Origin: Buttiauxella sp965119215
Lineage (GTDB): Bacteria; Pseudomonadota; Gammaproteobacteria; Enterobacterales; Enterobacteriaceae
Assembly (NCBI GenBank): GCA_965119215.1
Contig: CBCPKK010000005.1
Span: 418,490-482,489, forward strand
DNA: 64,000 nucleotides
Direction: 5' to 3'
Position 1 is the stretch's first letter. Each line of letters begins with the position of its first letter. Positions 49,876 to 58,117 of this stretch are shown piece after piece. The notes beneath the pieces are model-generated. The model was not told the origin of the DNA and ran no database searches. It saw only the letters and a list, made by a program, of their open reading frames with translations. The translations under genes were made by a program, and so were the position numbers.

Positions 49876-51320
49876 TGGGTGTTTCCTTTGCAGAGGTCGA
49901 GTAAGTATTGCGTCAGGAGCAGAGCGGGGCGGCCGCTGGCCTGGGTGAATTTGCCACGGCTCAGAGCGGTGCCGCTGACATCTAAATGCGCCCACGGCGA
50001 CTGATGGCAGAACTTACTCAAAAACTGGGCGGCGGAGACGGCAATCGCCGCGTTGTTGGGTGGTGTGTTGGTGAAGTCGGCGATAGGGCTTTTGACCTGC
50101 GGATCAAAACTTTCGTCCAGCGGCAGCGGCCAGATTCGGTCCTGGGTTAAGTCTGCCGCCTGTTGTAACTGCTGGCTTAGCTGCTCGTTATTACTCATCA
50201 GGCCGGAAATGTCGTAACCCAATGCTTTGACTACCGCGCCGGTCAGGGTGGCGACGTCAATTAATGCAGCCGGATTAAAGCGTGTGGATGCATAGCTGAG
50301 TGCATCCGCCAGCACCAGGCGGCCTTCGGCATCTGTATTAATAATTTCGACGCTGTGACCGGCGTGAGATTTCACCACATCACCCGGCAGCATGGCATTT
50401 TCACCCGGCATGTTTTCTGCCAGCGCCATTACGGCGACCACGTTCAGTGGCAGTTGCAGCGTTTTGACAATCTCCATCAGTCCAAAGACTACCGCGGCAC
50501 CGCACATGTCATATTTCATGGTGCGCATCCCTTCGCCTTCTTTGAGCCACAGCCCGCCGGTATCGAAAGTAATGCCTTTGCCGACGAACGCATAATAAGG
50601 CGCGTTTTCTGCCGCACCTTGCCAGCGCAGCGTCACCAGGCGTGGCGGGTTGTTACTGCCTTTTCCTGTGGCATCCAGGCAACCCATGCCCAGTTCGCGG
50701 ATGGCATTTTCATCAAGAATATCGCAGTGCGTTTGGGGATGAGCGTTCGCCCAATCTGCGGCCTGCTGCGCAACATCTTGCGGGCGGCAGTCATTCGCCG
50801 GAGTGTCGGAAAGTTTGCGGGATAACAACATGCCTTGAGCAATGGCTTGCGTTTGTGCGGCCAGTTCATTGGCCTGCGTGTTTTGCTCTGCGGTTAAAAG
50901 CCAAAGTTGCCCGTTACTCTCTGGCTGCTGTTGGCGATAACCCAACTGCGGGAGCTGATAAAAGCGGTTCATCACCGCGACTAACAGCGTGCGCAGGCGA
51001 GTAAAAACGGTGCGGTCTGCCAGATTGAAAGCTGAAATATCCAGCGCGATGGGGTGCGAAATTGGGCTAGTTAAAAGTGTGCTTAGACTTTCGGTTAACT
51101 TGCGCAGGATTTCTGGGCGCTCAATCTCGCTTGAAGGCAAAAGCGTGAGTTGCTGACAGATGCCGCTTAAACCAAAGGCTGTGGATTGTGGTTCATCACG
51201 TTGTGCCATTTCACCCAGCAGTGGTCGCTGCTTGTCCGGCCACGCCTTTGTGTGCGTTTTCCACAACATCAAATGCGCATCTGTTGGGCATTGAGCAAGG
51301 GTTGTAATCTGGCATTTCAT
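49872..51320 (-). CDS. M17-family leucyl aminopeptidase
   Basis: 482 residues from the ATG at 51320, which overlaps the upstream stop as ATGA. The C-terminal catalytic domain keeps every residue of the di-zinc leucyl aminopeptidase site: Lys248, Asp253, catalytic Lys260, Asp271, Asp330 and Glu332, plus Arg334 in the NTDAEGRL signature. The N-terminal domain (1-150) is divergent. No signal peptide, so cytosolic. Distinct from housekeeping PepA and PepB by context: it is inside a PTS/glycosylasparaginase operon, which suggests trimming residues from imported glycopeptides or aspartyl products. That role is inferred. Confidence 0.9.
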   Translation of the reverse strand: MKCQITTLAQCPTDAHLMLWKTHTKAWPDKQRPLLGEMAQRDEPQSTAFGLSGICQQLTLLPSSEIERPEILRKLTESLSTLLTSPISHPIALDISAFNLADRTVFTRLRTLLVAVMNRFYQLPQLGYRQQQPESNGQLWLLTAEQNTQANELAAQTQAIAQGMLLSRKLSDTPANDCRPQDVAQQAADWANAHPQTHCDILDENAIRELGMGCLDATGKGSNNPPRLVTLRWQGAAENAPYYAFVGKGITFDTGGLWLKEGEGMRTMKYDMCGAAVVFGLMEIVKTLQLPLNVVAVMALAENMPGENAMLPGDVVKSHAGHSVEIINTDAEGRLVLADALSYASTRFNPAALIDVATLTGAVVKALGYDISGLMSNNEQLSQQLQQAADLTQDRIWPLPLDESFDPQVKSPIADFTNTPPNNAAIAVSAAQFLSKFCHQSPWAHLDVSGTALSRGKFTQASGRPALLLTQYLLDLCKGNTQ

Positions 51321-52285
51321 ATAATGACCTCCGCAGTGACACGCTGTAGATAGGCATCCAGCCACGCTTGATCTGCGGGGCGAATCAGCGTGTGTTTGCC
51401 TTCGCGCGTGGTCAAAAAGACCGCCGGTTTTTGCGCGGGAGTGGCAACTGCAAACGAGAAGTTATCGATGGTGGTAGCAGCACCGTATTCACCGCGATTA
51501 TTCATGCAAACTACCGACAAATCCCCGGCACGTCCAAAGCGGGAAATCAGCTGGCTTTCCAAATCGTAAACTGCGGATTCGGCGGCTTGTTGCGGTGACA
51601 TGCCACGGCCCATGCGGCTGACAATTTCGTAGCTGATGCAGCCTTTCATCAAGTCTTCGCCAAGCCCGGTTGCCGTTGCGGCACCAATCTGGCTGTCGGC
51701 ATAAAAACCCGAACCGGAAACTGGCGAATCGCCGACGCGACCTGGGCGTTTCATAAACAGCCCGCTGGTTGATGTCGCCACACACATTTGCTGATTCTGG
51801 TCGAGCGTAATCACGCCAACCGTGTCGTGCCCGGTATATGGGCTTAAACCGCGATCCAGTGTTTCACGTTTACGTTTCAGGTAATGCTGGTGGGCACGGT
51901 CAGTCAGCATGTTTTTGCGCTCAAAGCCCTGGGTGAAAGCCCATGTTTGCGCACCCTCACCGACCATAAAGCTATTAAAACGCTCACGGCTTAATGCCTG
52001 CGCGACCAGGATTGGGTTGGCGATGTCGCGGATACAGGCGACTGCGCCGATGGCAAGCGTTGAGCCATCCATAAACGCCGCGTCGAGTTCGACAACACCT
52101 TGCTCGTTTGGCAACCCGCCGTAACCGACGGATTTATAGTAAGGGTAATCTTCCACACAAGTGACAGCGCGTACCGCGGCATCGCTGGCCTCGCTTTTGT
52201 CTTGTAACAACTGCGCGGCTTCACTGACCCCTTCCCAGGCCATGCGCCAGGTCGCTATCACGCCCCAGTTTGTCGATAACGTCAT
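51317..52285 (-). CDS. N4-(beta-N-acetylglucosaminyl)-L-asparaginase (glycosylasparaginase)
   Basis: 322 residues; GGAG 9 bases before the ATG. An N-terminal nucleophile hydrolase of the aspartylglucosaminidase type. The self-cleavage/catalytic site is Asp154-Thr155 in GHDTVGV, matching the HDT of human AGA rather than the GTVG of IaaA-type isoaspartyl peptidases. The substrate-binding GRVGDSPVSGSGFYAD and the GAATATGLGEDLMK loop are strongly AGA-like, and the N-terminal NWGVIATW corresponds to the region contacting the asparagine moiety. AGA splits GlcNAc-Asn into aspartate, ammonia and the amino sugar. No signal peptide, so the substrate must be imported; the neighbouring PTS is the obvious route. 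Confidence 0.9.
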   Translation of the reverse strand: MTLSTNWGVIATWRMAWEGVSEAAQLLQDKSEASDAAVRAVTCVEDYPYYKSVGYGGLPNEQGVVELDAAFMDGSTLAIGAVACIRDIANPILVAQALSRERFNSFMVGEGAQTWAFTQGFERKNMLTDRAHQHYLKRKRETLDRGLSPYTGHDTVGVITLDQNQQMCVATSTSGLFMKRPGRVGDSPVSGSGFYADSQIGAATATGLGEDLMKGCISYEIVSRMGRGMSPQQAAESAVYDLESQLISRFGRAGDLSVVCMNNRGEYGAATTIDNFSFAVATPAQKPAVFLTTREGKHTLIRPADQAWLDAYLQRVTAEVII

Positions 52286-52292
52286 GTTTTAC

Positions 52293-53600
52293 TTACTCCG
52301 TGGCGGGTTTCGTGGATGAGACAAGCGTCGGGGTTTCATTGGCCCGATATTGCTTGTCGACAACTTTAAGGAATGGCAGATAAATGACAGCGCCAATCAG
52401 CAGGTTAATGAGCTGAATAATTGCGCCGCTGAGATGCCCGGTAACGATAAAGCCGCTTAGCACCGGAGGCAGCGTCCAGGGGATGTACACACCGGTAGTC
52501 GTGGCGACCCAGCCCAGCGACATCGAGATGTACTGCACGGTGACCAGCACCAGCGGGACAAGGTTGAACGGGATAAGCATTATCGGGTTCATGATGACCG
52601 GCAGGCCAAACAGCACCGGCTCATTAATGTTGAAGAGGGAAGAACCGGCCGCGAGACGCGAAACGTTTTTAATGTGCTGGCTGCGGGCAAACAGCAGCAT
52701 AGCAATCACTAGAGACAAAGTGGCACCCGCGCCGCCCATCCAGATCATGTCGTAGAACTGCTCGGTGACCACATGCGGCGGCAGCAAACCGGCTTGCGTG
52801 GCTGCCAGGTTCTCCATCTGGTTTTCCATCCAGAACGGACGCAGGATGCCGTTGACCATCGAGCCGGAGTTAATACCAACAGACCAAAGACTGGTGATGC
52901 TAAAACAGGTAAACAACGCGCCGACATACGAGGTGCCAAAGTGACGAATTGGCGTGGCGAGGACTTCATAAACAAACTGGTGGATGGTGTGGTAATCCGT
53001 TTTGGCAAACAGCACGCGAATGGCGAGCGCAATAACCAGAATCAGCAGTGAAGGGATCAGCGCGGCAAAAGATTTCTGCACCGCAGGTGGCACGCCGTCG
53101 GGCATACGAATAACCCAGTTTTGGCGCAGCATCCAGGCAAACAGTTCTGTGCTGGCGAGTGCGCCCAGCATGGCGACAAACAATCCTTTTGACCCGAGCC
53201 ATTCCATCGGGATCAGGTTGCCAATTTCCTGAGTTTTAGCGAAAGGGGTGAGGATTAAAAAGCATGAGAGCGACAAAATACCCGCTGACATTTTGTCGAT
53301 GTCATAACGTTCAGCCAGACGATAGGCGACCAGGAAACTAATAAACACCGCCATGGTAGAGAAAATGGCATTAAACGGAATTTCGATGGTGGCAGACCAG
53401 CCTTCACCAAAAATGGATGCCATAAACTGTTGATAAGCAGTGCTTGGGAAAGAGGAGATAACCAGTAGGATTGAACCCACAATAATAAAGGGCATAAACG
53501 AAATATACGCATCACGAATGGCGCCGAGGTGGCGTTGTTGCGCCATTCTTCCCGCAATGGGCATCAGCTTTGCTTCTATTGCGGCCATCAGGTTTTTCAT
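52293..53600 (-). CDS. PTS system lactose/cellobiose-type IIC subunit
   Basis: 435 residues from the ATG at 53600 (ACGGAGCGG upstream). About ten hydrophobic segments and the family motifs AYISFMPFIIVGSILLV, SGSMVNGILRPF, and the sugar-site sequence SSLFNINEPVLFGLPVIMNPIMLIPF, in which the NEP Glu is conserved. It is the sugar channel of a IIBC pair with the gene at 49570-49875. First in its operon, behind a CRP-like site and an inverted repeat. By context its substrate may be a GlcNAc-bearing glycoamino acid rather than a plain disaccharide; this is inference. Confidence 0.93.
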   Translation of the reverse strand: MKNLMAAIEAKLMPIAGRMAQQRHLGAIRDAYISFMPFIIVGSILLVISSFPSTAYQQFMASIFGEGWSATIEIPFNAIFSTMAVFISFLVAYRLAERYDIDKMSAGILSLSCFLILTPFAKTQEIGNLIPMEWLGSKGLFVAMLGALASTELFAWMLRQNWVIRMPDGVPPAVQKSFAALIPSLLILVIALAIRVLFAKTDYHTIHQFVYEVLATPIRHFGTSYVGALFTCFSITSLWSVGINSGSMVNGILRPFWMENQMENLAATQAGLLPPHVVTEQFYDMIWMGGAGATLSLVIAMLLFARSQHIKNVSRLAAGSSLFNINEPVLFGLPVIMNPIMLIPFNLVPLVLVTVQYISMSLGWVATTTGVYIPWTLPPVLSGFIVTGHLSGAIIQLINLLIGAVIYLPFLKVVDKQYRANETPTLVSSTKPATE

Positions 53601-53621
53601 TATTACCGCTCCGTAAGTAAT

Positions 53622-53690
53622 CACAAGAGACAATTCTTGTGTTGCATACAGTAGACATTGTTAGCGGTGAATAAAGTGAGATAATTCACA
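53622..53690 (-). promoter_or_regulatory. Putative CRP-dependent promoter and operator of the PTS/glycosylasparaginase operon
   Basis: On the minus strand TGTGAATTATCTCACT (53690-53675) matches the CRP consensus at 9 of 10 positions. TACTGT (53653-53648) could serve as -10, giving a start near 53641 with CRP centred at about -41, a class II layout. Just downstream, CACAAGA (53622-53628) and TCTTGTG (53635-53641) form a 7+6+7 perfect inverted repeat well placed for a repressor. Confidence 0.6.
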
Positions 53691-53721
53691 GATGGGTGAT
53701 AAAAGTATCATGTGATTGCTT

Positions 53722-53750
53722 AAAATAAAAAGCGGCTCGAAAGCCGCTTT
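53722..53750 (-). terminator. Terminator of the TRAP operon (minus strand)
   Basis: AAAGCGGCT (53729-53737), CGAA loop, AGCCGCTTT (53742-53750); on the minus strand it is followed by TTTTTATTTTA. It separates the TRAP genes from the PTS operon, so these are two transcription units. Confidence 0.88.
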
Positions 53751-53762
53751 CAAAGGCAGGGT

Positions 53763-55064
53763 TTACATCAGTCCCAGTAATCTTGGGATAAACAGGGAAA
53801 TCGAAGGGATGTAGGTAATCAGCATCAGCGAGACAAACAGAGCCGCGTAGAACGGTAGCAGCGGTTTGATGAGATTCTGAATTTTAACTCCAGTGATGGA
53901 ACAGCCGACAAACAGGGCGCTACCGACCGGTGGTGTCAGTAATCCGACGCAAAGGTTCGCCACCATCATGATGCCGAAGTGAACCGGGTCCATACCTAAC
54001 TCTTGCGCAATCGGCAGGAAGATTGGCGTAAAGATCAGCACCGCTGGCGTCATATCCATAAAGATGCCGACAATCAGTAGCACGATGTTAATCAGCAGCA
54101 GAATAACCAGTGGGTTATCTGAGATGCCCATCAACGTGTCGCTGATCATGTACGGGATATCAGCGTTGGTCATCGCCCAGGACATGCCGACAGAAAAACC
54201 AATCAGCAGCAGAACAATGGAAGTGGTGACGACCGAATCCAGAATCAGTTTCGGCAAATCGCGCCATTTCACTTCACGATAAATAAGCACCGAGAGCACA
54301 AAGGTGTAGACCACCGCGATTGCCGAGGCTTCCGTTGCGGTGAATACGCCGCCCAGAATCCCGCCCATCACAATCAGCACCAGCAGCAAACTTGGCAGCG
54401 CATCAAGGAACGCTTTTGCCGCCATTGCGCAGGTTGGACGTGCAGATACTGGATAGCCGCGTCGTTTGGAGATAATCCAGCAGACCAGCATGACCGACAG
54501 GCCCATTAATATGCCAGGTAAATAACCGGCCATAAACAATGAAGCTACTGACACACCCCCTGCGGTGAGTGAGAAAACAATCAGAACGTTAGAAGGAGGG
54601 ATCAGCAACCCGGTAATACAGGACGAAACGTTAACCGCGGTTGAGAATGCCGGATCGTAACCTTCTTTATTTTGAATCGGGGAAAGCGTGCCGCCGACGG
54701 CTGCCGCTGCGGCGACCGCAGAACCGGAAATCGAACCAAACATCATGTTCGCCAGCACGTTAACGTGGCCCAGAGAGCCCGGAATGCGGCCAACCATAAT
54801 TTGTGCCAGGTTAATTAACCTGATGGCTATCCCGCCGCTGTTCATCAGCGTTCCGGCAAAAATAAAGAACGGAATCGCCAGCAATGCGAAGTTATCCAGG
54901 CCGTTTGCCAGGCGCTGCGAAACGGTGATCACTGCGATTTCCCAAGGGAACATCAACAGCATGGAAGAGACGGTGGCAATCCCAATTGCGAAGGAAATGG
55001 GAACCCCGATAAACACCATTACGAAGAACGCGCCAAATAAGGTGAGGGCGATGTAAGTTTCCAT
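53763..55064 (-). CDS. TRAP transporter large permease (DctM type)
   Basis: 433 residues, with about twelve membrane segments. Family motifs: AIPFFIFAGTLMNSGGIA, MFGSISGSAVAAAAAVGG (substrate/sodium region), LIPPSNVLIVFSL and the C-terminal MDMTPAVLIFTPIFLPIA. It forms the sodium-driven elevator transporter with DctQ. Its ATG overlaps the dctQ stop by one base (TAATG). Last gene of dctP-dctQ-dctM. Substrate not determined by this subunit. Confidence 0.94.
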   Translation of the reverse strand: METYIALTLFGAFFVMVFIGVPISFAIGIATVSSMLLMFPWEIAVITVSQRLANGLDNFALLAIPFFIFAGTLMNSGGIAIRLINLAQIMVGRIPGSLGHVNVLANMMFGSISGSAVAAAAAVGGTLSPIQNKEGYDPAFSTAVNVSSCITGLLIPPSNVLIVFSLTAGGVSVASLFMAGYLPGILMGLSVMLVCWIISKRRGYPVSARPTCAMAAKAFLDALPSLLLVLIVMGGILGGVFTATEASAIAVVYTFVLSVLIYREVKWRDLPKLILDSVVTTSIVLLLIGFSVGMSWAMTNADIPYMISDTLMGISDNPLVILLLINIVLLIVGIFMDMTPAVLIFTPIFLPIAQELGMDPVHFGIMMVANLCVGLLTPPVGSALFVGCSITGVKIQNLIKPLLPFYAALFVSLMLITYIPSISLFIPRLLGLM

Positions 55065-55561
55065 TATTTACCCTCTTTGCTGACTAATGACTGGGCGTCG
55101 GTCAGGATGAAATAGAGTGAGTAAAACATCATGATTGCGCCACTTAACGGCAGCACGATATAGACATAACCCATCGGGATTTGCAGTGCCGCAGAGAGCT
55201 GCGAGGTGGCTAATGTTTTTTCAATGAGCTTCAACCCACCGTTGACGATAACCATTCCAGAGAACAGCAGAATCAGTGTGTTTATGAGGATGTTAAGCAG
55301 TGGTTTTTTATTATCTGGCAGCATCATCGCAAGAAAATCGATAGACAGGTGACGCTGCGCGCCAACCGTATATGACGCACCGAGCAGCCCGACCCAAATC
55401 ATCAGAAAACGTGCCAGTTCATCCGTTAATGTGCTGGGCTGGTTAAGTACGTAGCGGCTGAAAACCTGCCATACCACACAGAAAACCAACGCTATCATCA
55501 CCAGCACTGAAAAAGTGGCAATAGTCCGGTCTACCGCAAGCTTTATGGGCTTAAGTATCAT
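55064..55561 (-). CDS. TRAP transporter small permease (DctQ type)
   Basis: 165 residues with four hydrophobic segments (about 14-34, 50-66, 87-110, 128-150) and the DctQ motif VFSRYVLNQPSTLTDELARFLMIWVGLLGASY, followed by QRHLSIDF. Small partner of DctM; fused to it in some organisms but separate here. The ribosome site is weak (CAGGT), so translation probably depends on read-through from dctP, 66 bases upstream. Confidence 0.93.
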   Translation of the reverse strand: MILKPIKLAVDRTIATFSVLVMIALVFCVVWQVFSRYVLNQPSTLTDELARFLMIWVGLLGASYTVGAQRHLSIDFLAMMLPDNKKPLLNILINTLILLFSGMVIVNGGLKLIEKTLATSQLSAALQIPMGYVYIVLPLSGAIMMFYSLYFILTDAQSLVSKEGK

Positions 55562-55627
55562 TTTGCATACCTGAGAAAATTAGCTTTGCCTGAGCGGGTG
55601 AGTTTTCCTCACCCGCCAACGTCAAGA

Positions 55628-56614
55628 TTACTGCGCTGCGGCTTCGAATTTAGCCAGCAGTGCAGCCTGTTTTGGATCTTTGGCGAAGTCGTCATACAGC
55701 GGTTTTACTGCTGCGCGGAAGGGGGCTTTATCAACGGCCAGGATAGTTGCGCCCATAGCTTTAGCCTGAGCACGTGAATCAGAGTCAACTTTTGCCCAAA
55801 GTTTTTGTTGGTACGCTTCGGAGTTTTTAGCCGCTTTGATCAGGATCTGCTGCTGTTCAGGGGAAAGTTTGGCCCAGGTTTTAGTGGAGATAACGAGGAA
55901 GTCAGGGATAGAAGTATGTTCGTCTTCGGAGAACACTTTGGCGATTTCGATATGGCGAGTCTGAACCCATGACGGAACGTTATTTTCCGCGCCATCTACC
56001 ACGCCTTGCTGCATGGCGGTATACACTTCACCAAATGAAATAGGGGTTGGCGAACCGCCCATTAGCTCAACCATTTTTAATGTGGTTGGGCTTGCCTGCA
56101 CACGAATTTTAAGCCCTTTTAAATCTTCTGGTTTAGTAATAGGTTTTTTCGCGTAAAAACTACGGGTGCCAGCAACATAAGCAGAAATGGCAAAGAAGCC
56201 TTTATCTTTTGTCGAGTCCATAATTTCTTTACCGACTTCACCAAATACCACGCGATCAAAATGCGCCTGGTCTTTAAATAAGTACGGCAAATTATAAATA
56301 GCATAAGTATTGTCGAAAGATTCTAAATCACTGGCAGAACCTTTGGTCATATCCAACGCGCCATTTTGCAACAGTTCAAGTGTTTCGCGGGCGCTGCCCA
56401 TTTGGCTGCTAGGGTAAATACGAATACGCATGCTGCCGTCGGAAAGTTGTTGTACCTCTTTGGCAAGCTCTTCAAAAGCCTGGTGTACTACGTGGCTGCG
56501 TTCCAGGTTATGAGCGAGCTTTAAGGTTATCTTGTCTGCCGCATTTGCGCCTGTGGCGCAAAGTGTAATAAGTGAAGCGCAAAGCAGTTGGCGGGGTAAG
56601 GTTAGAAATTTCAT
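55628..56614 (-). CDS. TRAP transporter periplasmic substrate-binding protein (DctP type)
   Basis: 328 residues from the ATG at 56614 (GGGAGCATTTTTC); the ATG at 56632 would put that ribosome site inside the gene. Signal peptide to about residue 25 (TGANA). The carboxylate-binding Arg lies in LKIRVQASPTT, and the specificity loop is GAENNVPSWVQTRH...EDEHTSIPDFLVIS. The ENN-PSW and DEHT-PD pattern resembles binding proteins I associate with uronates (glucuronate/galacturonate), a low-confidence suggestion. It is first in the TRAP operon. No uronate catabolic gene is in the window. Confidence 0.93.
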   Translation of the reverse strand: MKFLTLPRQLLCASLITLCATGANAADKITLKLAHNLERSHVVHQAFEELAKEVQQLSDGSMRIRIYPSSQMGSARETLELLQNGALDMTKGSASDLESFDNTYAIYNLPYLFKDQAHFDRVVFGEVGKEIMDSTKDKGFFAISAYVAGTRSFYAKKPITKPEDLKGLKIRVQASPTTLKMVELMGGSPTPISFGEVYTAMQQGVVDGAENNVPSWVQTRHIEIAKVFSEDEHTSIPDFLVISTKTWAKLSPEQQQILIKAAKNSEAYQQKLWAKVDSDSRAQAKAMGATILAVDKAPFRAAVKPLYDDFAKDPKQAALLAKFEAAAQ

Positions 56615-56918
56615 GAAAAATGCTCCCTGCATTAATGTTGTGAATTAAGTCGTGGCTTAAATTGCTGTATGACATCTTATGATATTTGTCCGATAGCAAT
56701 GCTATGCCGACTTCACAATTTTAAATTAACGATAAGCATTTTGATGTTTTTGTGCTCTTGCTCACTTTCAGCGAATTGCAGTGGGTATGTATTTCGTCTC
56801 ACGAATAAGTTTTTACCCTCATCCAAAAAAACGATAAGGAATTATCGACGTGAAAGATCGGAATTACTATGGTTGTTTGTTATGGAAATAATTATGCTTC
56901 TATAGGAAACAATAAAAT
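56615..56918. other. Gene-free stretch upstream of the TRAP operon
   Basis: 304 AT-rich bases that should hold the dctP promoter. Four-base arms GACA/TGTC (56671-56690) are the only symmetry noticed and are too short to call an operator. No convincing gene; a 78-codon ORF on the plus strand has no ribosome site or homology. Confidence 0.5.
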
Positions 56919-56947
56919 AACGGTTTCCAAATATGGAAACCGTTTTT
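56919..56947. terminator. Bidirectional terminator downstream of mcbA
   Basis: AACGGTTTCC (56919-56928), 6-nt loop, GGAAACCGTT (56935-56944); T-rich on the plus side (TTTTTATT) and TTATTTTATTG on the minus side. On the minus strand it ends the mcbA transcript 30 bases after its stop. Confidence 0.85.
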
Positions 56948-56976
56948 ATTGATACCCCGGGGACAATCTATTCAGG

Positions 56977-57237
56977 CTATTTATAAATAGTCGCGGTGCC
57001 GAACATACGTTTATCACCGCTAGCAGAGTTAACAACAAAACCTTTTGCACCTTCTTCTTTCGCTTTCTCACCAAGTTTGGTTTGTAGATCGTCAAGGTTT
57101 GCCGCGCCAGTGACAGAAACGGTTCCTGCCGGGCGAAGTTGACCGGTGTTGTCCGCAGACAATTCCTGGGCTGCCATAGTAGCGAACGGTAGTGCCGCAA
57201 GGGTGACAACCGCAGAAAAATACAGCAATTTTTTCAT
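56977..57237 (-). CDS. mcbA: DUF1471/YhcN-family periplasmic protein McbA
   Basis: 86 residues from the ATG at 57237 (GAGGATGTG upstream), the E. coli length. Signal peptide 1-22 (ends TMA). The mature sequence shares GQLRPAGTVSVTGAANLDDLQ and KGFVVNSASG...MFGTATIYK with E. coli McbA. E. coli McbA suppresses mucoidy, increases colanic-acid-related behaviour and is repressed by McbR. It keeps its E. coli place upstream of rlmF, with a flavin reductase gene now between. ACACT/AGTGT at 57282-57294 is a small inverted repeat in its promoter region. Confidence 0.9.
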   Translation of the reverse strand: MKKLLYFSAVVTLAALPFATMAAQELSADNTGQLRPAGTVSVTGAANLDDLQTKLGEKAKEEGAKGFVVNSASGDKRMFGTATIYK

Positions 57238-57415
57238 AATCACATCCTCATCGCTTTTAGGGGTCGATTAAAAAATCATCAACACTAAAAGTGTAGGTGT
57301 AATGCGACAATTAAAAGACGCAAAAAATTGATGGACTCATGCTTGTTTTTTGAACAACATTGCTTGACGAAATACTTACAAATCATACAGATACAGGCTT
57401 ATGATTTTGTTGGTT

Positions 57416-58039
57416 TTATCGTGCGTCGGGGCGAATCAAATCGAAACGATGGGCTTCATCTATAGTGTAATAAGCTGATGGGCCACCCGCTCGCAGCACA
57501 GGTTGCGCAAGCGCAGTCTGGTAGATGCCGTCTTTTAACAGCGCTTCATCAATATGAACTGCCACGACTTCGCCCAGCACCAGCCACGTGTTGATAGCCG
57601 CACCATCTGCACCGGTTAACTGAATACATTGTGAAAGACGGCACTCGAAGTTGACCGGGCTTTCCGCGACTAAGCTGGCTTTCACTTTTCGCCCAGCGAC
57701 AGCGGTTAAACCGGCACGAGCAAATTCATCTTCACCGCGTGGCAACGTGGCGGAGGTTTCATTCATCTGTTCGGCCAGCTCGCGCGTGGTGAGGTTCCAG
57801 ACAAACTCTTTTGTCTCAAGGATATTCTGCACGCTATCTTTCCAGCCGCTGCTGGCGAAACCGATAATGGGTGGCCGATAATTAAAGCAGTTAAAGAAGC
57901 TGTATGGCGCGAGATTACGCATTCCTTGCGGGTTGTACGAAGCAATCCAGCCGATAGGGCGGGGGCCGATAATGGCATTGAGCGGGTCGTGTGGTAAACC
58001 GTGACCGTCAGCAGGTTCGTAGTAATAGCGTTTAGACAT
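57416..58039 (-). CDS. Flavin reductase-like domain protein
   Basis: 207 residues. Split-barrel FMN-binding fold of the flavin reductase/DIM6-NTAB family: IIGPRPIGWIASYNPQGMRNLAPYSFFNCFNYRPPIIGFA near the start, then FVWNLTTRELAEQMNETSA and a conserved central segment with FECRLSQCIQL and WLVLGEVVAVHID. Such proteins bind FMN tightly and act as reductases or oxidoreductase components; the substrate is unknown. Divergent from rlmF with 78 bases between starts. Absent at this site in E. coli K-12. Confidence 0.88.
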   Translation of the reverse strand: MSKRYYYEPADGHGLPHDPLNAIIGPRPIGWIASYNPQGMRNLAPYSFFNCFNYRPPIIGFASSGWKDSVQNILETKEFVWNLTTRELAEQMNETSATLPRGEDEFARAGLTAVAGRKVKASLVAESPVNFECRLSQCIQLTGADGAAINTWLVLGEVVAVHIDEALLKDGIYQTALAQPVLRAGGPSAYYTIDEAHRFDLIRPDAR

Positions 58040-58117
58040 AGCGCACCTTTGTTGATTTATTATTTACCCATCAGGCTTCACAGAGTATCTTACGCGCCCA
58101 CACAAGGAGAAGCCGCA

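Noticed and set aside
56671..56690. GACA-N12-TGTC as a regulator site for the TRAP operon
   Set aside because: Only four symmetric bases per arm; expected by chance in an AT-rich gap.
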